A DNA stretch of 64,000 nucleotides from DATCLS01 sp035296625 (GTDB lineage Bacteria; Actinomycetota; Acidimicrobiia; Acidimicrobiales; VFJN01), in NCBI GenBank assembly GCA_035296625.1, contig DATHAO010000049.1, positions 44,851 through 108,850 of the forward strand. The letters are read 5' to 3'. The notes beneath the pieces were generated by a model. It worked only from the letters and a program-made list of their open reading frames with translations, was not told the DNA's origin and did not search any database. How positions within the stretch are numbered: the first letter of the stretch is position 1; every line of letters starts with the position of its first letter. The translations under genes were made by a program, and so were the position numbers. Of the stretch, positions 48,791 through 56,574 are shown piece by piece.

Positions 48791-48806
48791 CTAACGTCGG
48801 CGTCAG
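48791..48806. promoter_or_regulatory. Island operator dyad, copy 6
   Basis: CTAAC-GTCGGC-GTCAG (reverse: CTGAC-GCCGAC-GTTAG). It is 14 bases before the start of a decayed acyl-CoA dehydrogenase gene and probably serves the whole operon that follows (49055-54289). GGAGGAG follows it as ribosome site. Confidence 0.65.
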
Positions 48807-48820
48807 GTAGGAGGAGACGC

Positions 48821-49062
48821 ATGGACTTCGTCCTCGGGGAGCAGACAGCCGCCCTGCGCAGCCGGTCGCGCGAGCTGATCGCCGCGCACATCGCCGAGGA
48901 CCACCCCGGTACCGACGATCCCGCCGACCTCGACGTCGCCCGGGCGCTGGTGCAGGTGCGGGTGGCCAGGCTCCTCGCCTACCGAACCGTGCACGCAACC
49001 AGGACGACGCCGTGATGGCGAAAGCCGCCGTCGAGGTCCAGCTCGCCTGCGCAGATGGCTGA
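48821..49062 (+). pseudogene. Acyl-CoA dehydrogenase remnant with deletion and frameshift
   Basis: The frame opens MDFVLGEQTAALRSRSRELI like an acyl-CoA dehydrogenase, then jumps within some 45 codons to the substrate-domain helix motif VARLLAYRTVHA, which normally lies some 250-280 residues later. The frame then ends at 49015, but the continuation NQDDAVMAKAAVEVQLACADG is readable one frame over (from 48997 to the TGA at 49060-49062), as after loss of one base. Thus a large internal deletion and a frameshift. The following gene starts inside its last codons (ATG 49055). Confidence 0.75.
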
Positions 49063-50035
49063 TCGGGTCATCCTCTCCACGGCCCCGCTGCGGGGCCCGG
49101 GCCTCCCCGCCCTCCGCGAGCTGGGCGACGTCGTCGTCGACCCGTGGATCGACCACCACCCCCTGCGCATCTCCACGGCCGACCAGCTGGCCGAGCGCGT
49201 GGTCGAGGCCGGCGCGTCCGTACTGATCTGCGAGGCGGACCAGTGCGCGGGCCCGGTGTTCGACCTCCCGCTCGAGGCCATCGGCGCCACCCGCGGCGAC
49301 CCGACCAACGTCGACGTGGTGGGGGCCACCGCGGCCGGGATCCCGGTGCTGACGGCGCCCGGGCGCAACGCCGACGCCGTGGCCGAGCTGACCGTGGGCC
49401 TGCTGCTCGCCGCCACCCGGGGCCTGCTCGCCGCCGACCGGGACGTTAGGGCAGGGCAGGTGTACCGGGACGGGTCGATCCCGTACCAGCGATTCCGGGC
49501 CTGGCAGCTGATGGGCCGGACCGCCGGCCTCATCGGGCTCGGCGCCGTCGGTCGCGCCACGCGCTGGCGGCTCGAGGGGCTCGGCATGCGGGTCGTCGCC
49601 AGCGACCCCTTCGCGCCGGAGGCGACACACCACCTCGACGGACTGCTCGCCGAGGCCGACGTCGTGTCGATGCACGCCGCCGTCACGCCGGACACGGTCG
49701 GCCTCATGTCGGGCGACCGGTTCGCGGCCATGAAGGAGGGTGCCGTGTACGTGAACTCGGCCCGGGCCGCGCTCCACGACCTCGGCGCCCTCACCGCCGC
49801 CCTGCAGTCGGGCCAACTGGCCGCGGCCGGCCTCGACCACTTCGAAGGCGAGGTGCTGGCGACCGATCACCCGCTCGTGTCGATGTCGAACGTGGTGCTC
49901 ACGCCGCACATCGGCGGGGCCACCTACGACACGGAGGCCAACCACACCGTCCTCATGGCCGAGGGCCTCGCCGCGGTGCTGCGAGGCGCGGTGCCCGCCA
50001 ACCTCGCCAACCCGGAGGTCCTCAGACGTGGTTGA
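49055..50035 (+). CDS. D-isomer-specific 2-hydroxyacid dehydrogenase
   Basis: 326 residues. NAD-binding motif GLIGLGAVGRATRWRLEGLGMRVVASDP (about 158-185), catalytic Arg in VNSARA near 232, Glu in LDHFEGEV near 261 and His in TPHIGGAT near 288 are all present. The family includes phosphoglycerate, glyoxylate/hydroxypyruvate and 2-oxoacid reductases. Next to an aldolase and GMC oxidoreductase it may act on a sugar acid or hydroxyacid intermediate. Starts within the dehydrogenase remnant and overlaps the next gene by 8 bases. Confidence 0.9.
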   Translation: MADRVILSTAPLRGPGLPALRELGDVVVDPWIDHHPLRISTADQLAERVVEAGASVLICEADQCAGPVFDLPLEAIGATRGDPTNVDVVGATAAGIPVLTAPGRNADAVAELTVGLLLAATRGLLAADRDVRAGQVYRDGSIPYQRFRAWQLMGRTAGLIGLGAVGRATRWRLEGLGMRVVASDPFAPEATHHLDGLLAEADVVSMHAAVTPDTVGLMSGDRFAAMKEGAVYVNSARAALHDLGALTAALQSGQLAAAGLDHFEGEVLATDHPLVSMSNVVLTPHIGGATYDTEANHTVLMAEGLAAVLRGAVPANLANPEVLRRG

Positions 50036-50681
50036 CTCGCCCACGACCACCCGGGAGGCGGTGCTCGCCACCGCCAAGCGGATGCTCGCGGAGGGGCTCG
50101 TCGAAGGCACGTCCGGCAACATCTCGGGGCGCCTGCCGGACGGGCTGGTGTGCGTGACGCCGTCCTCGGTCCCGTACGACACGATGGCGCTGGGCGACCT
50201 GGTGATCGTCGACCTCGGCGGCGCCGTGGTGGAGGGGGACCGCTCGCCCACCACGGAGAAGGACCTGCACCTCTCGGCCCTGCGGCGGTACCCGGAGCTG
50301 GGCGCGGTGATCCACACCCACGCGGTCTACGCCACCATGTTCGCCCTCGCCCACGAACCCATCCCGGCGGTGATCGAGGAGGTCGTCGTCTACCTCGGCG
50401 GTGACGTCCCGTGCTGCGACTACGAGGGCACGGGCACCGCCGCGCTCGGCGACGAGGTGGCTGCCCGCCTGGCCGACCGAGGCGCCGCGCTGCTCGCCAA
50501 CCACGGCCTGGTCACGTGCGGGTCGTCGCCCGAGAAGGCGCTGCACAACGCCGCCCTCGTCGAGCGAACGGCCAAGATCGTGTGGGGCACGCGGGCGATG
50601 GGGGCGACGATCCACCCCCTGCCCGACAAGGTGGGCAAGGACATGGCCGGCGTGTACCGCTTCCTGCGGGACAACCCGTGA
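50028..50681 (+). CDS. Class II aldolase/adducin family protein
   Basis: 217 residues, the length of L-fuculose-1-phosphate or ribulose-5-phosphate 4-epimerase type enzymes. TSGNISGRLPDG near 27 (phosphate/glycine loop), catalytic Glu in TTEKDLHL near 77, metal histidines in HTHAVYATM near 97 and NHGLVTCG near 160. It probably cleaves a phosphorylated sugar or sugar acid by retro-aldol reaction; the FGGY kinase encoded nearby could supply its phosphorylated substrate. GTG start, 8-base overlap with the gene before, GTGA overlap with the one after. Confidence 0.9.
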   Translation: MVDSPTTTREAVLATAKRMLAEGLVEGTSGNISGRLPDGLVCVTPSSVPYDTMALGDLVIVDLGGAVVEGDRSPTTEKDLHLSALRRYPELGAVIHTHAVYATMFALAHEPIPAVIEEVVVYLGGDVPCCDYEGTGTAALGDEVAARLADRGAALLANHGLVTCGSSPEKALHNAALVERTAKIVWGTRAMGATIHPLPDKVGKDMAGVYRFLRDNP

Positions 50682-51094
50682 CGCCGCCGTTCGACGAACG
50701 GGAGCGGGCGATCGTGGCGGCGGCGCTGGATGCCCAGGTGCCCGGGGCGGGGGACCTCGGTGCCGTCGACTACGTGGAACAGCTGCTCACCGCACTCGAT
50801 CACGACCCGCCGCACGTGTGGGCCGGCCCCGGCGGGTGGGCGGGCGCCGGCCCCCGATGGCTCGAGCTGGGGCCGTGGGAACGGCACGCATGGCGCGAGC
50901 GCATCGCCGCGCTCCACGCCGTCTATCGGCGGGTGGTCGCCGGCACCCCGGAACCCGGCGATGCCCGCGTCCTGCACCGCCACGCGTGCGAGGCCGTCTA
51001 CGGCGACCCCGCCTATGGCGGCAACCGCGAGTCCGGGGGCTGGCAGCGCATCGACTTCCCCGAGCCGCTCTTCCCGCCGGCGCGCCCCCGGTGA
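50678..51094 (+). CDS. Gluconate 2-dehydrogenase subunit 3 family protein
   Basis: 138 residues. The patterns FDERERAIVAAALDAQVPG, LGAVDYVEQLL and the end GNRESGGWQRIDFPEP match the small (gamma) subunit of membrane-associated GMC-type sugar/alcohol dehydrogenases. In known enzymes this subunit assists export or assembly of the flavoprotein subunit; no twin-arginine signal is seen here. The GMC gene follows at once (GTGA overlap), which supports a two-subunit dehydrogenase. No cytochrome c subunit is adjacent. Confidence 0.82.
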   Translation: MTPPFDERERAIVAAALDAQVPGAGDLGAVDYVEQLLTALDHDPPHVWAGPGGWAGAGPRWLELGPWERHAWRERIAALHAVYRRVVAGTPEPGDARVLHRHACEAVYGDPAYGGNRESGGWQRIDFPEPLFPPARPR

Positions 51095-52785
51095 CCGACT
51101 GCGACGCCGTCGTCGTCGGGTCGGGCCCCGGCGGGGCCACGGTGGCGGACGTGCTCACCGGCGCCGGTTGGTCGGTGGTGGTGCTCGAGAAGGGCCGCAA
51201 CCACCTGCTCGACCTGACCGCCCCTCACGAGCCGCTGCGCCACTTCGCCAACGACGAGGTGGCCCTGAGCCGCCGTCACCTTCTCGGCCCCGACCCGCGG
51301 CTGGAGCCCCGCACCTACCGCCGCTCGGATGCGGACGGCGATCGGCTCCTCACCGGTGAGGTGAACAATCTGCCCTCCACCGTGGGCGGCGGCGGCGTCC
51401 ACGCGGACGCGAAGCTCCCGCGGTTCCGGGAGGAGGACTTCCACCTGCTGTCGGCCCGCGGGCCGGTCGAGGGGGCGAGCATCGAGGACTGGCCTGTGCA
51501 GTACGACGACCTCGAGCTCCACTACGCCGCCGTCGAGCGGGCCTTCGGCGTCGCCGGGGAGGAGGGCGCCAACCCGTTCGCGGCGTGGCGCAGCGGCCCG
51601 TTCCCGATGCCGCCGGGCGACGACATGCCCATGGCCCTCGTGTCGGCAGAGGCGGCCGAGCGCGCCGGACTGCATCCCTACCGTGCCCCGACCGGCGTCA
51701 ACAGCGTGCCCTACGACGGCCGTCCTGCCTGCGCCGACTGCGGGTTCTGCGGTGGCTACGGCTGTCCGGTCCACGCCAAGGGCGACCCGATCGCCTCGCT
51801 CCAGCGATCGCTGCGCACCGGCCGCTGCGACCTCCGGCCCGACGCCCTCGCCACCGAGATCGTCCTCGATACGGCCGGGCGTCGGGCAGCGGGGGTCCGC
51901 TATCTCGACCTCACCGGCTACCCGGACGCGCCCGTGCGCGAGGTGCGTGCCCGCCGTGCGGTGGTGCTGGCGGCGGGGGCCTTCGAGACGCCCCGGTTGC
52001 TGCTGCGCAACGGCCTCGGCGGCGACCTGGTCGGGCGTTACCTCACGTACCACTTCCAGACGTTCTCCGTCGGCATCTTCCCGGATGCGACCGGGGGTGA
52101 GCGGGGGCGTAGCGTCACCCACCTCCACGACGACCTGATGATCGACACACCCGAGCTGCGCGCGGCCGCCCGGGACGCCGGCCTGCCGTGGCTGCGAGGC
52201 GGCGTGGTGGAGCACGGTGCCGGACCCGGGCCCGTCGAGGAGGCGAGCACCTACCCCGCAGGGGACGCCCACCTTCGCGCCATGGCGGACAGCGCCCTCA
52301 GGCGCCGGCTCTGGGCGTTTACCGTCCAGGGGGAGGACCTCCCCCAGGCCACCAACCGCGTCGACCTCGACCCGGCCGTGCGGGACGTGTGGGGGTTGCC
52401 GGCGGGACGGGTGACCTACGCGCCCCACCGTCACGAGCTGGCGGCTTCGGCCTACGCCGCACCGCTCCACGAGGCGATCATGGTGGCCGCCGGCGCCCGG
52501 GCCGCGTTCTCGGCCACCTCGCCCCCGCGAGGCGAGCTGGACGTCAGTGCGGAGATGAGCCCGCTCGGCATCGCCCCGGCCAGCCGTCACGTGATGGGCA
52601 CCGCCCGCATGGGCGCCGACCCGGCGACCTCGGTGGTCTCGCCCGAACAGCGACTGTGGGAGGTGGACAACGTGCTCGTGTGCGACTCGTCGGTGTTCGT
52701 GACCTCGGCGGGCTACAACCCCACCCTGACCCTGGCCGCCCTCGCCCACCGGGCCGCCATCCTCCTCTGTGCTGGTGCCGCGTGA
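51091..52785 (+). CDS. GMC family oxidoreductase (FAD dehydrogenase subunit)
   Basis: 564 residues. FAD-binding VVVGSGPGGATVADVL near 6-21; a cysteine-rich CADCGFCGGYGCPVHAKGDP near 218-237, as in gluconate/sorbitol-type GMC dehydrogenases; GAFETPRLLLRNG near 296; C-terminal HVMGTARMGADP with the catalytic His and GYNPTLTL with the Asn near 545. It should oxidise an alcohol or sugar carbon, passing electrons to a quinone or cytochrome. Preceded by its subunit-3 partner; GTG start and GTGA overlaps on both sides. Confidence 0.9.
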   Translation: MTDCDAVVVGSGPGGATVADVLTGAGWSVVVLEKGRNHLLDLTAPHEPLRHFANDEVALSRRHLLGPDPRLEPRTYRRSDADGDRLLTGEVNNLPSTVGGGGVHADAKLPRFREEDFHLLSARGPVEGASIEDWPVQYDDLELHYAAVERAFGVAGEEGANPFAAWRSGPFPMPPGDDMPMALVSAEAAERAGLHPYRAPTGVNSVPYDGRPACADCGFCGGYGCPVHAKGDPIASLQRSLRTGRCDLRPDALATEIVLDTAGRRAAGVRYLDLTGYPDAPVREVRARRAVVLAAGAFETPRLLLRNGLGGDLVGRYLTYHFQTFSVGIFPDATGGERGRSVTHLHDDLMIDTPELRAAARDAGLPWLRGGVVEHGAGPGPVEEASTYPAGDAHLRAMADSALRRRLWAFTVQGEDLPQATNRVDLDPAVRDVWGLPAGRVTYAPHRHELAASAYAAPLHEAIMVAAGARAAFSATSPPRGELDVSAEMSPLGIAPASRHVMGTARMGADPATSVVSPEQRLWEVDNVLVCDSSVFVTSAGYNPTLTLAALAHRAAILLCAGAA

Positions 52786-53843
52786 CGGGTACGGTGCCCG
52801 TCGTGGGGGACGTGCCGCAGCGCATGGTCGCCGCGGTGCTGAGGGGGCCGGGCCGCCTCCAGGTCGAGGACGTGCCGGTGCCCGAGGTCGGCGACGACGA
52901 CGTGCTGGTGGCCGTGGACCTCTGCGGTGTGTGCGGCAGCGACCTCCACATGGTGCTCGATGGCTGGGGCGAGCCGGGCACCTGGCAGGGCCACGAGTGG
53001 ATCGGGCGGGTGGCGGCCGTCGGCGGCGCCGTCACGCGCTGGGCGTCGGGCGACGCGGTGGTGGGCGGGCCGACGGTCCGCTGCGGTCACTGCGCGATGT
53101 GCCGGGCCGGCCGGCCGTCCCTCTGCGCCACCCGCGACACCCCGGGCATCGGGCCGGCGCAGGGGGCCTTCGCCACCTTCAAGGTCACGTCGGCCGACGA
53201 GCTTGTGCCCCTGCCGGCCGGCCTCGCGCCACGCGCGGCCGCCCTCGCCGAGCCACTCGCCGTGGCACTGCACGGGATCACGCAGTCGTGCATCCGGCCC
53301 GGCCAGCGCGCCCTGGTGCTGGGCGCGGGGCCGATCGGAGCGCTGAGCATCGCCGCCCTGCGGGCGATGGGCGTGGACGACGTGGCCTGCGCCGAACCCG
53401 GCGAGCGCCGCCGGGTGCTGGCCCGCGCCGCGGGCGCGACGGTCGTCCGCCACCCCGCCGACCTCGTGGTGCCCACGATGGCGGAGCCGGGACTGGTGGT
53501 GGATGGCGCCGTCGACACGGTGCTCGAGTGCTCGGGCAAGGCCGCGGCCATGGAGGCGGGCCTCGCCCAGCTGGTTCGGGGCGGCACGCTGGTGCTCGTC
53601 GGTGCCGGCATCGAGCCGCCCCGGTTCGACCCGAACCGCATCCTGCTCAACGAGCTGGTCGTCACGGGGGCGTTCACCTACGACGAGGGTGGCGTCGAGC
53701 GGGCCCTCGCCCTGCTGGGCTCGGGCACCGTCCCGGTCGACGAGCTGCTCGAGCCGGACGTCGTCCCCCTGGACGGCCTCCTCGACGCCATGGTCGGCCT
53801 TGCAGAGGGCCGGCTGGCCGGAAAGGTGCTCGTGCGACCATGA
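52782..53843 (+). CDS. Zinc-dependent alcohol/polyol dehydrogenase (MDR, 2)
   Basis: 353 residues. Catalytic zinc ligands in CGVCGSDLH near 50 and GHEW near 70; structural-zinc cysteines CGHCAMCRAGRPSLC near 101-115; NAD motif GAGPIGALSIAALRAMG near 184. Complete structural zinc lobe, as in threonine or sorbitol dehydrogenase-like enzymes. Probably oxidises a secondary alcohol in the polyol/sugar-acid pathway of this operon. GTG start (GTGA) and ATGA overlap to the VOC gene. Confidence 0.9.
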   Translation: MTGTVPVVGDVPQRMVAAVLRGPGRLQVEDVPVPEVGDDDVLVAVDLCGVCGSDLHMVLDGWGEPGTWQGHEWIGRVAAVGGAVTRWASGDAVVGGPTVRCGHCAMCRAGRPSLCATRDTPGIGPAQGAFATFKVTSADELVPLPAGLAPRAAALAEPLAVALHGITQSCIRPGQRALVLGAGPIGALSIAALRAMGVDDVACAEPGERRRVLARAAGATVVRHPADLVVPTMAEPGLVVDGAVDTVLECSGKAAAMEAGLAQLVRGGTLVLVGAGIEPPRFDPNRILLNELVVTGAFTYDEGGVERALALLGSGTVPVDELLEPDVVPLDGLLDAMVGLAEGRLAGKVLVRP

Positions 53844-54289
53844 CCGGACCCCACTTCGCCAAGCCGCCGCGCCTGAACCACGTGGCCATGTCGGTGCCCG
53901 CCGACCTCCTCGACGCCGGCGGCCGAGGCGCCCTGGCGGCCTTCTACGGCGACGTGTTCGGTTTCGAGGAGTACCCCGAGCTGACCCGGGACCGCCAGCG
54001 GCTCGTCTTCCGGGCTCACTCCCACGAGCAGTTCATGTTCCTGGTAGCCGACGACGAGCCGATGAGCACCCCGCGCCTCGACCACTTCGGGCTGTCGGTG
54101 TCGTCGCTCGCCGAGTTCGACGAGGTCGCCCGGCGGGCGGCGGCCTGGAAGGCGCGGGAACCCGACGACGTCGACCTCATCGAGCCCAGCGTCGAGGAGT
54201 ACGTCGGAGCGCTGCGCCTCCACAGCTTCTACGTGCGCTACCGCCTCCCGCTCATGGTCGAGACCCAGCACTTCGAGTATCTGTTCTGA
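53840..54289 (+). CDS. VOC family protein (2,3-dioxygenase-like)
   Basis: 149 residues. LNHVAMSVPADLL near 12, RGALAAFYGDVFGF near 29 and RLDHFGLSVSSLAEFDEV near 79, ending YVRYRLPLMVETQHFEYLF with a conserved Glu. Two His and one Glu at the expected positions could bind a metal. Last gene of the operon (ATGA overlap); only three bases separate its stop from that of the convergent FGGY kinase. Confidence 0.78.
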   Translation: MTGPHFAKPPRLNHVAMSVPADLLDAGGRGALAAFYGDVFGFEEYPELTRDRQRLVFRAHSHEQFMFLVADDEPMSTPRLDHFGLSVSSLAEFDEVARRAAAWKAREPDDVDLIEPSVEEYVGALRLHSFYVRYRLPLMVETQHFEYLF

Positions 54290-54292
54290 CGG

Positions 54293-55654
54293 TCACCGCT
54301 CCAGCGCCGCCGCCGTGCGCGCCCGGAAACGCCGGTAGCGCTCCTCGGCGGCATCGACCCAGGCGGGCTCCGGCTCGACGGTGCGGGCCGTCCGCGCCCA
54401 GCGGGCCCCGTCCGTCATCGACGACTCGAGGCCGGCGACGCAGCGAGCCACGAACGCCGAGCCCAGGGCGGCCCCCTCCGGCACGTCGGCGACGTCCACC
54501 GCGAGCCCCGTGCAGTCGGCCAGCGCCCGCATCCACACGGGGACCTGCGTGCCGCCGCCGGTGGCCACGATGCGCCGGGGGGCCAGGCCGGCCGCCCGGG
54601 CGAGGTCCAGATGGTGGCGGACGACGAACCCCGCCGCCTCGTAGGCCGCCCGCATGAGGTGGGCCGGGGAGTGGTGGAGGCCGACCCCGTCCACCGACGC
54701 CCGCAGGTCACGCCGGTGCAGCGGCGTCCGCTCGCCCCGCACGTAGGGCAGCCACACCGGCAGGCCCTCCGGGCCGACGTCCTCCACCCCCGCCGTGTCG
54801 CCCAGCCACCGCCGGACGGCGTCGAGGAACAGGCCGCCGGCGTTGCTCGGTCCGCCGATGAGGCTCTTCCCCGCCGTCGTGTGGGGGATGGTCCACAGGC
54901 CGGCAACCTCCTGCCACTCGTCGAGCACGCCCCAGGTGATGAGCGTGGTGCCGCAGAGCACGAGGACGTCGCCGGAGGCGTCGGCGCCCGCCACCAGCTG
55001 CTCGGCGAGGGCGTCGACGGTGCCGCCGCCGACGAGGGCGCCGGCTCCCGGCAGGCCGTCCCGCACCCGCCCCACGGAGTCGACCCCCGAGACGATCTCG
55101 GGGAGCTGGCTCGGCGTGGCCCCGGCCGACTCGGCCAGCCGCTCGTCCCACCCCCAGAAGTCGAAGAGGGGGTGGGCCGTCATGGCGGTGGTGGTGTCGA
55201 CGGCACCCCGTCCAGTGAGGGCGTGGTTGGCCACGGCCTGGGCGGGCCAGAAGCCGGTCGCGCCGGTGGAGTTGCGAGCGTGCCAGGCGAGGAACCCGAG
55301 AAGCTCGCCGCTGTCGCCCGGCCGGCTGCCGTCGCGACCGTCCCTGTCTCCGCGGCGGTCGCCGTAGAGGAGGCCGGGACCGGCGGCCGTGCCGTCCGCG
55401 CACACCGCGCCGAGCGAGGGCACCATCGCCGACACGTTCACGGCGGCGGGTTCGAGCCCGGCGACAACCCGCCCGAGGGCGGCGAGCACGTCGGCCCGCC
55501 AGGCCTGGTCGATGTCGTGCTCGAACGACCCGGCCTCCGGCGTGCGGACCTCGTGGGGGACGCGGGCCCGGGCGAGCACGCTGCCGTCGCCGGCGGCGGC
55601 GACGGCCTTCACCGACGTCGTGCCGATGTCGATCCCGACGGTGACGTCGCTCAC
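54293..55654 (-). CDS. FGGY family carbohydrate kinase
   Basis: 453 residues, somewhat short for the family (usually 480-520). GIDIGTTSVKAVAA at the start binds ATP phosphates; FDFWGWDERLAESAG near 165, GGPSNAGGLFLDAVRRWLG near 265, PYVRGERTPLHRRD near 298 and GGGTQVPVWMRALADCTG near 370 complete the xylulokinase/gluconokinase-like pattern. It would phosphorylate a ketopentose, polyol or sugar acid, feeding the class II aldolase. Begins with a GTG that overlaps, as GTGA, the stop of a 24-codon leader ORF. Confidence 0.87.
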   Translation of the reverse strand: MSDVTVGIDIGTTSVKAVAAAGDGSVLARARVPHEVRTPEAGSFEHDIDQAWRADVLAALGRVVAGLEPAAVNVSAMVPSLGAVCADGTAAGPGLLYGDRRGDRDGRDGSRPGDSGELLGFLAWHARNSTGATGFWPAQAVANHALTGRGAVDTTTAMTAHPLFDFWGWDERLAESAGATPSQLPEIVSGVDSVGRVRDGLPGAGALVGGGTVDALAEQLVAGADASGDVLVLCGTTLITWGVLDEWQEVAGLWTIPHTTAGKSLIGGPSNAGGLFLDAVRRWLGDTAGVEDVGPEGLPVWLPYVRGERTPLHRRDLRASVDGVGLHHSPAHLMRAAYEAAGFVVRHHLDLARAAGLAPRRIVATGGGTQVPVWMRALADCTGLAVDVADVPEGAALGSAFVARCVAGLESSMTDGARWARTARTVEPEPAWVDAAEERYRRFRARTAAALER

Positions 55655-55725
55655 GCCGGCTCCGGCGAGAAGGGCACGTGGACGACGTCGCGGGCGGGGA
55701 CGTGCAGTGATGGCGCGCTCGCCAT
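55651..55725 (-). CDS. 24-codon ORF coupled to the FGGY kinase
   Basis: ATG 55725 to TGA 55651-55653 encodes 24 residues beginning MASAPSLHVPARDVV. Its stop overlaps the kinase start as GTGA, the coupling arrangement used throughout this window, and operator copy 7 lies 21 bases upstream of its start. It may be a leader peptide or the joined ends of a deleted gene. No family is recognised. Confidence 0.45.
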   Translation of the reverse strand: MASAPSLHVPARDVVHVPFSPEPA

Positions 55726-55746
55726 GGCGGGAGCGTAGGCGGTCTC

Positions 55747-55762
55747 CTAACAGTCACGTCAC
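55747..55762. promoter_or_regulatory. Island operator dyad, copy 7
   Basis: CTAAC-AGTCAC-GTCAC (reverse: GTGAC-GTGACT-GTTAG), in the 57-base divergent gap between the kinase leader ORF and SDR (3), 20 bases before the latter's start. Confidence 0.65.
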
Positions 55763-55782
55763 CTCTGCGCTACGGTCGGCCC

Positions 55783-56574
55783 GTGCAGTGGGGTGGCGCC
55801 ACGACGATCGTCACGGGGGCATCGCGCGGCATCGGACGAGCGGTCGCCGAGGCGGCCTCCGCCCGGGGTGCGCGAGTGGGGTTGATCGCCCGCACCGAGG
55901 ACGACCTTCAGGGCGTCGTGGCCGGTCTGGGGGGCGTGGCCAGGTACGCGGTCGCCGACGCCGCCGACCCCGACGCGCTGGCCCGCGCCGTCGCTCACCT
56001 GGAGGCCGAGCTCGGGCCCCCCGACGTCATGGTGGCCAACGCCGGCATCGGCGCCTACGGCGCCTTCGCCGACCTCGGCGCCGAGGAGGCCGAGCGGCTC
56101 GTGCGGGTGAACGTGCTCGGAACGGTCAACGCCCTGCGGGCGGTCGTCCCGGGGATGATCGAGCGCCGCCGGGGACACCTGGTGACGATCGGCTCCGTCG
56201 CGGGGCGCATCGGCTCGCCGTACGAGGCCATCTACTCGGCGACCAAGTTCGCCGGGGTGGGCCTCACCGAGGCGCTGGTGGTCGAGCTCGAGCCGTACGG
56301 GATCGGCGTGTCGATCGTGAACCCCGGACCCGTCGCAACCGGCTTCGGCGCCGCCCGCGGCCACCCCTACGACCGGGAGCGGCCGAAGCCCGTCCCGGCC
56401 GACGACGTCGCCCGCGCCGTCATCAGGGCCGTCGAGGGGGGCCTGCACGAGCAGTACGTACCGGCGTCGTTCCGGCCGGCCGTGGTGATCCGTCACATGG
56501 TGCCGCCGGTGTTCCGCTGGGGGACGAGGCGCAGCTTCACGAGGCAGCTCGCCGAGGATCGGCTGCTGCGGTGA
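55783..56574 (+). CDS. Short-chain dehydrogenase/reductase (3)
   Basis: 263 residues. GASRGIGRAVA near 12, ANAGIGAYG near 86, catalytic Ser in TIGSVAGR near 137 and YSATK near 151 are intact; a longer C-terminus (PVFRWGTRRSFTRQ) resembles SDRs of the DltE/short-chain type that lack a tight C-terminal motif. Substrate unknown. GTG start; overlaps the following dehydrogenase as GTGA. First of four rightward genes ending with the nucleosidase. Confidence 0.87.
   Translation: MQWGGATTIVTGASRGIGRAVAEAASARGARVGLIARTEDDLQGVVAGLGGVARYAVADAADPDALARAVAHLEAELGPPDVMVANAGIGAYGAFADLGAEEAERLVRVNVLGTVNALRAVVPGMIERRRGHLVTIGSVAGRIGSPYEAIYSATKFAGVGLTEALVVELEPYGIGVSIVNPGPVATGFGAARGHPYDRERPKPVPADDVARAVIRAVEGGLHEQYVPASFRPAVVIRHMVPPVFRWGTRRSFTRQLAEDRLLR

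Noticed and set aside
48821..49015. A novel 64-residue small protein
   Set aside because: Both its halves match different parts of an acyl-CoA dehydrogenase and the continuation is in the next frame, so decay is the simpler reading.
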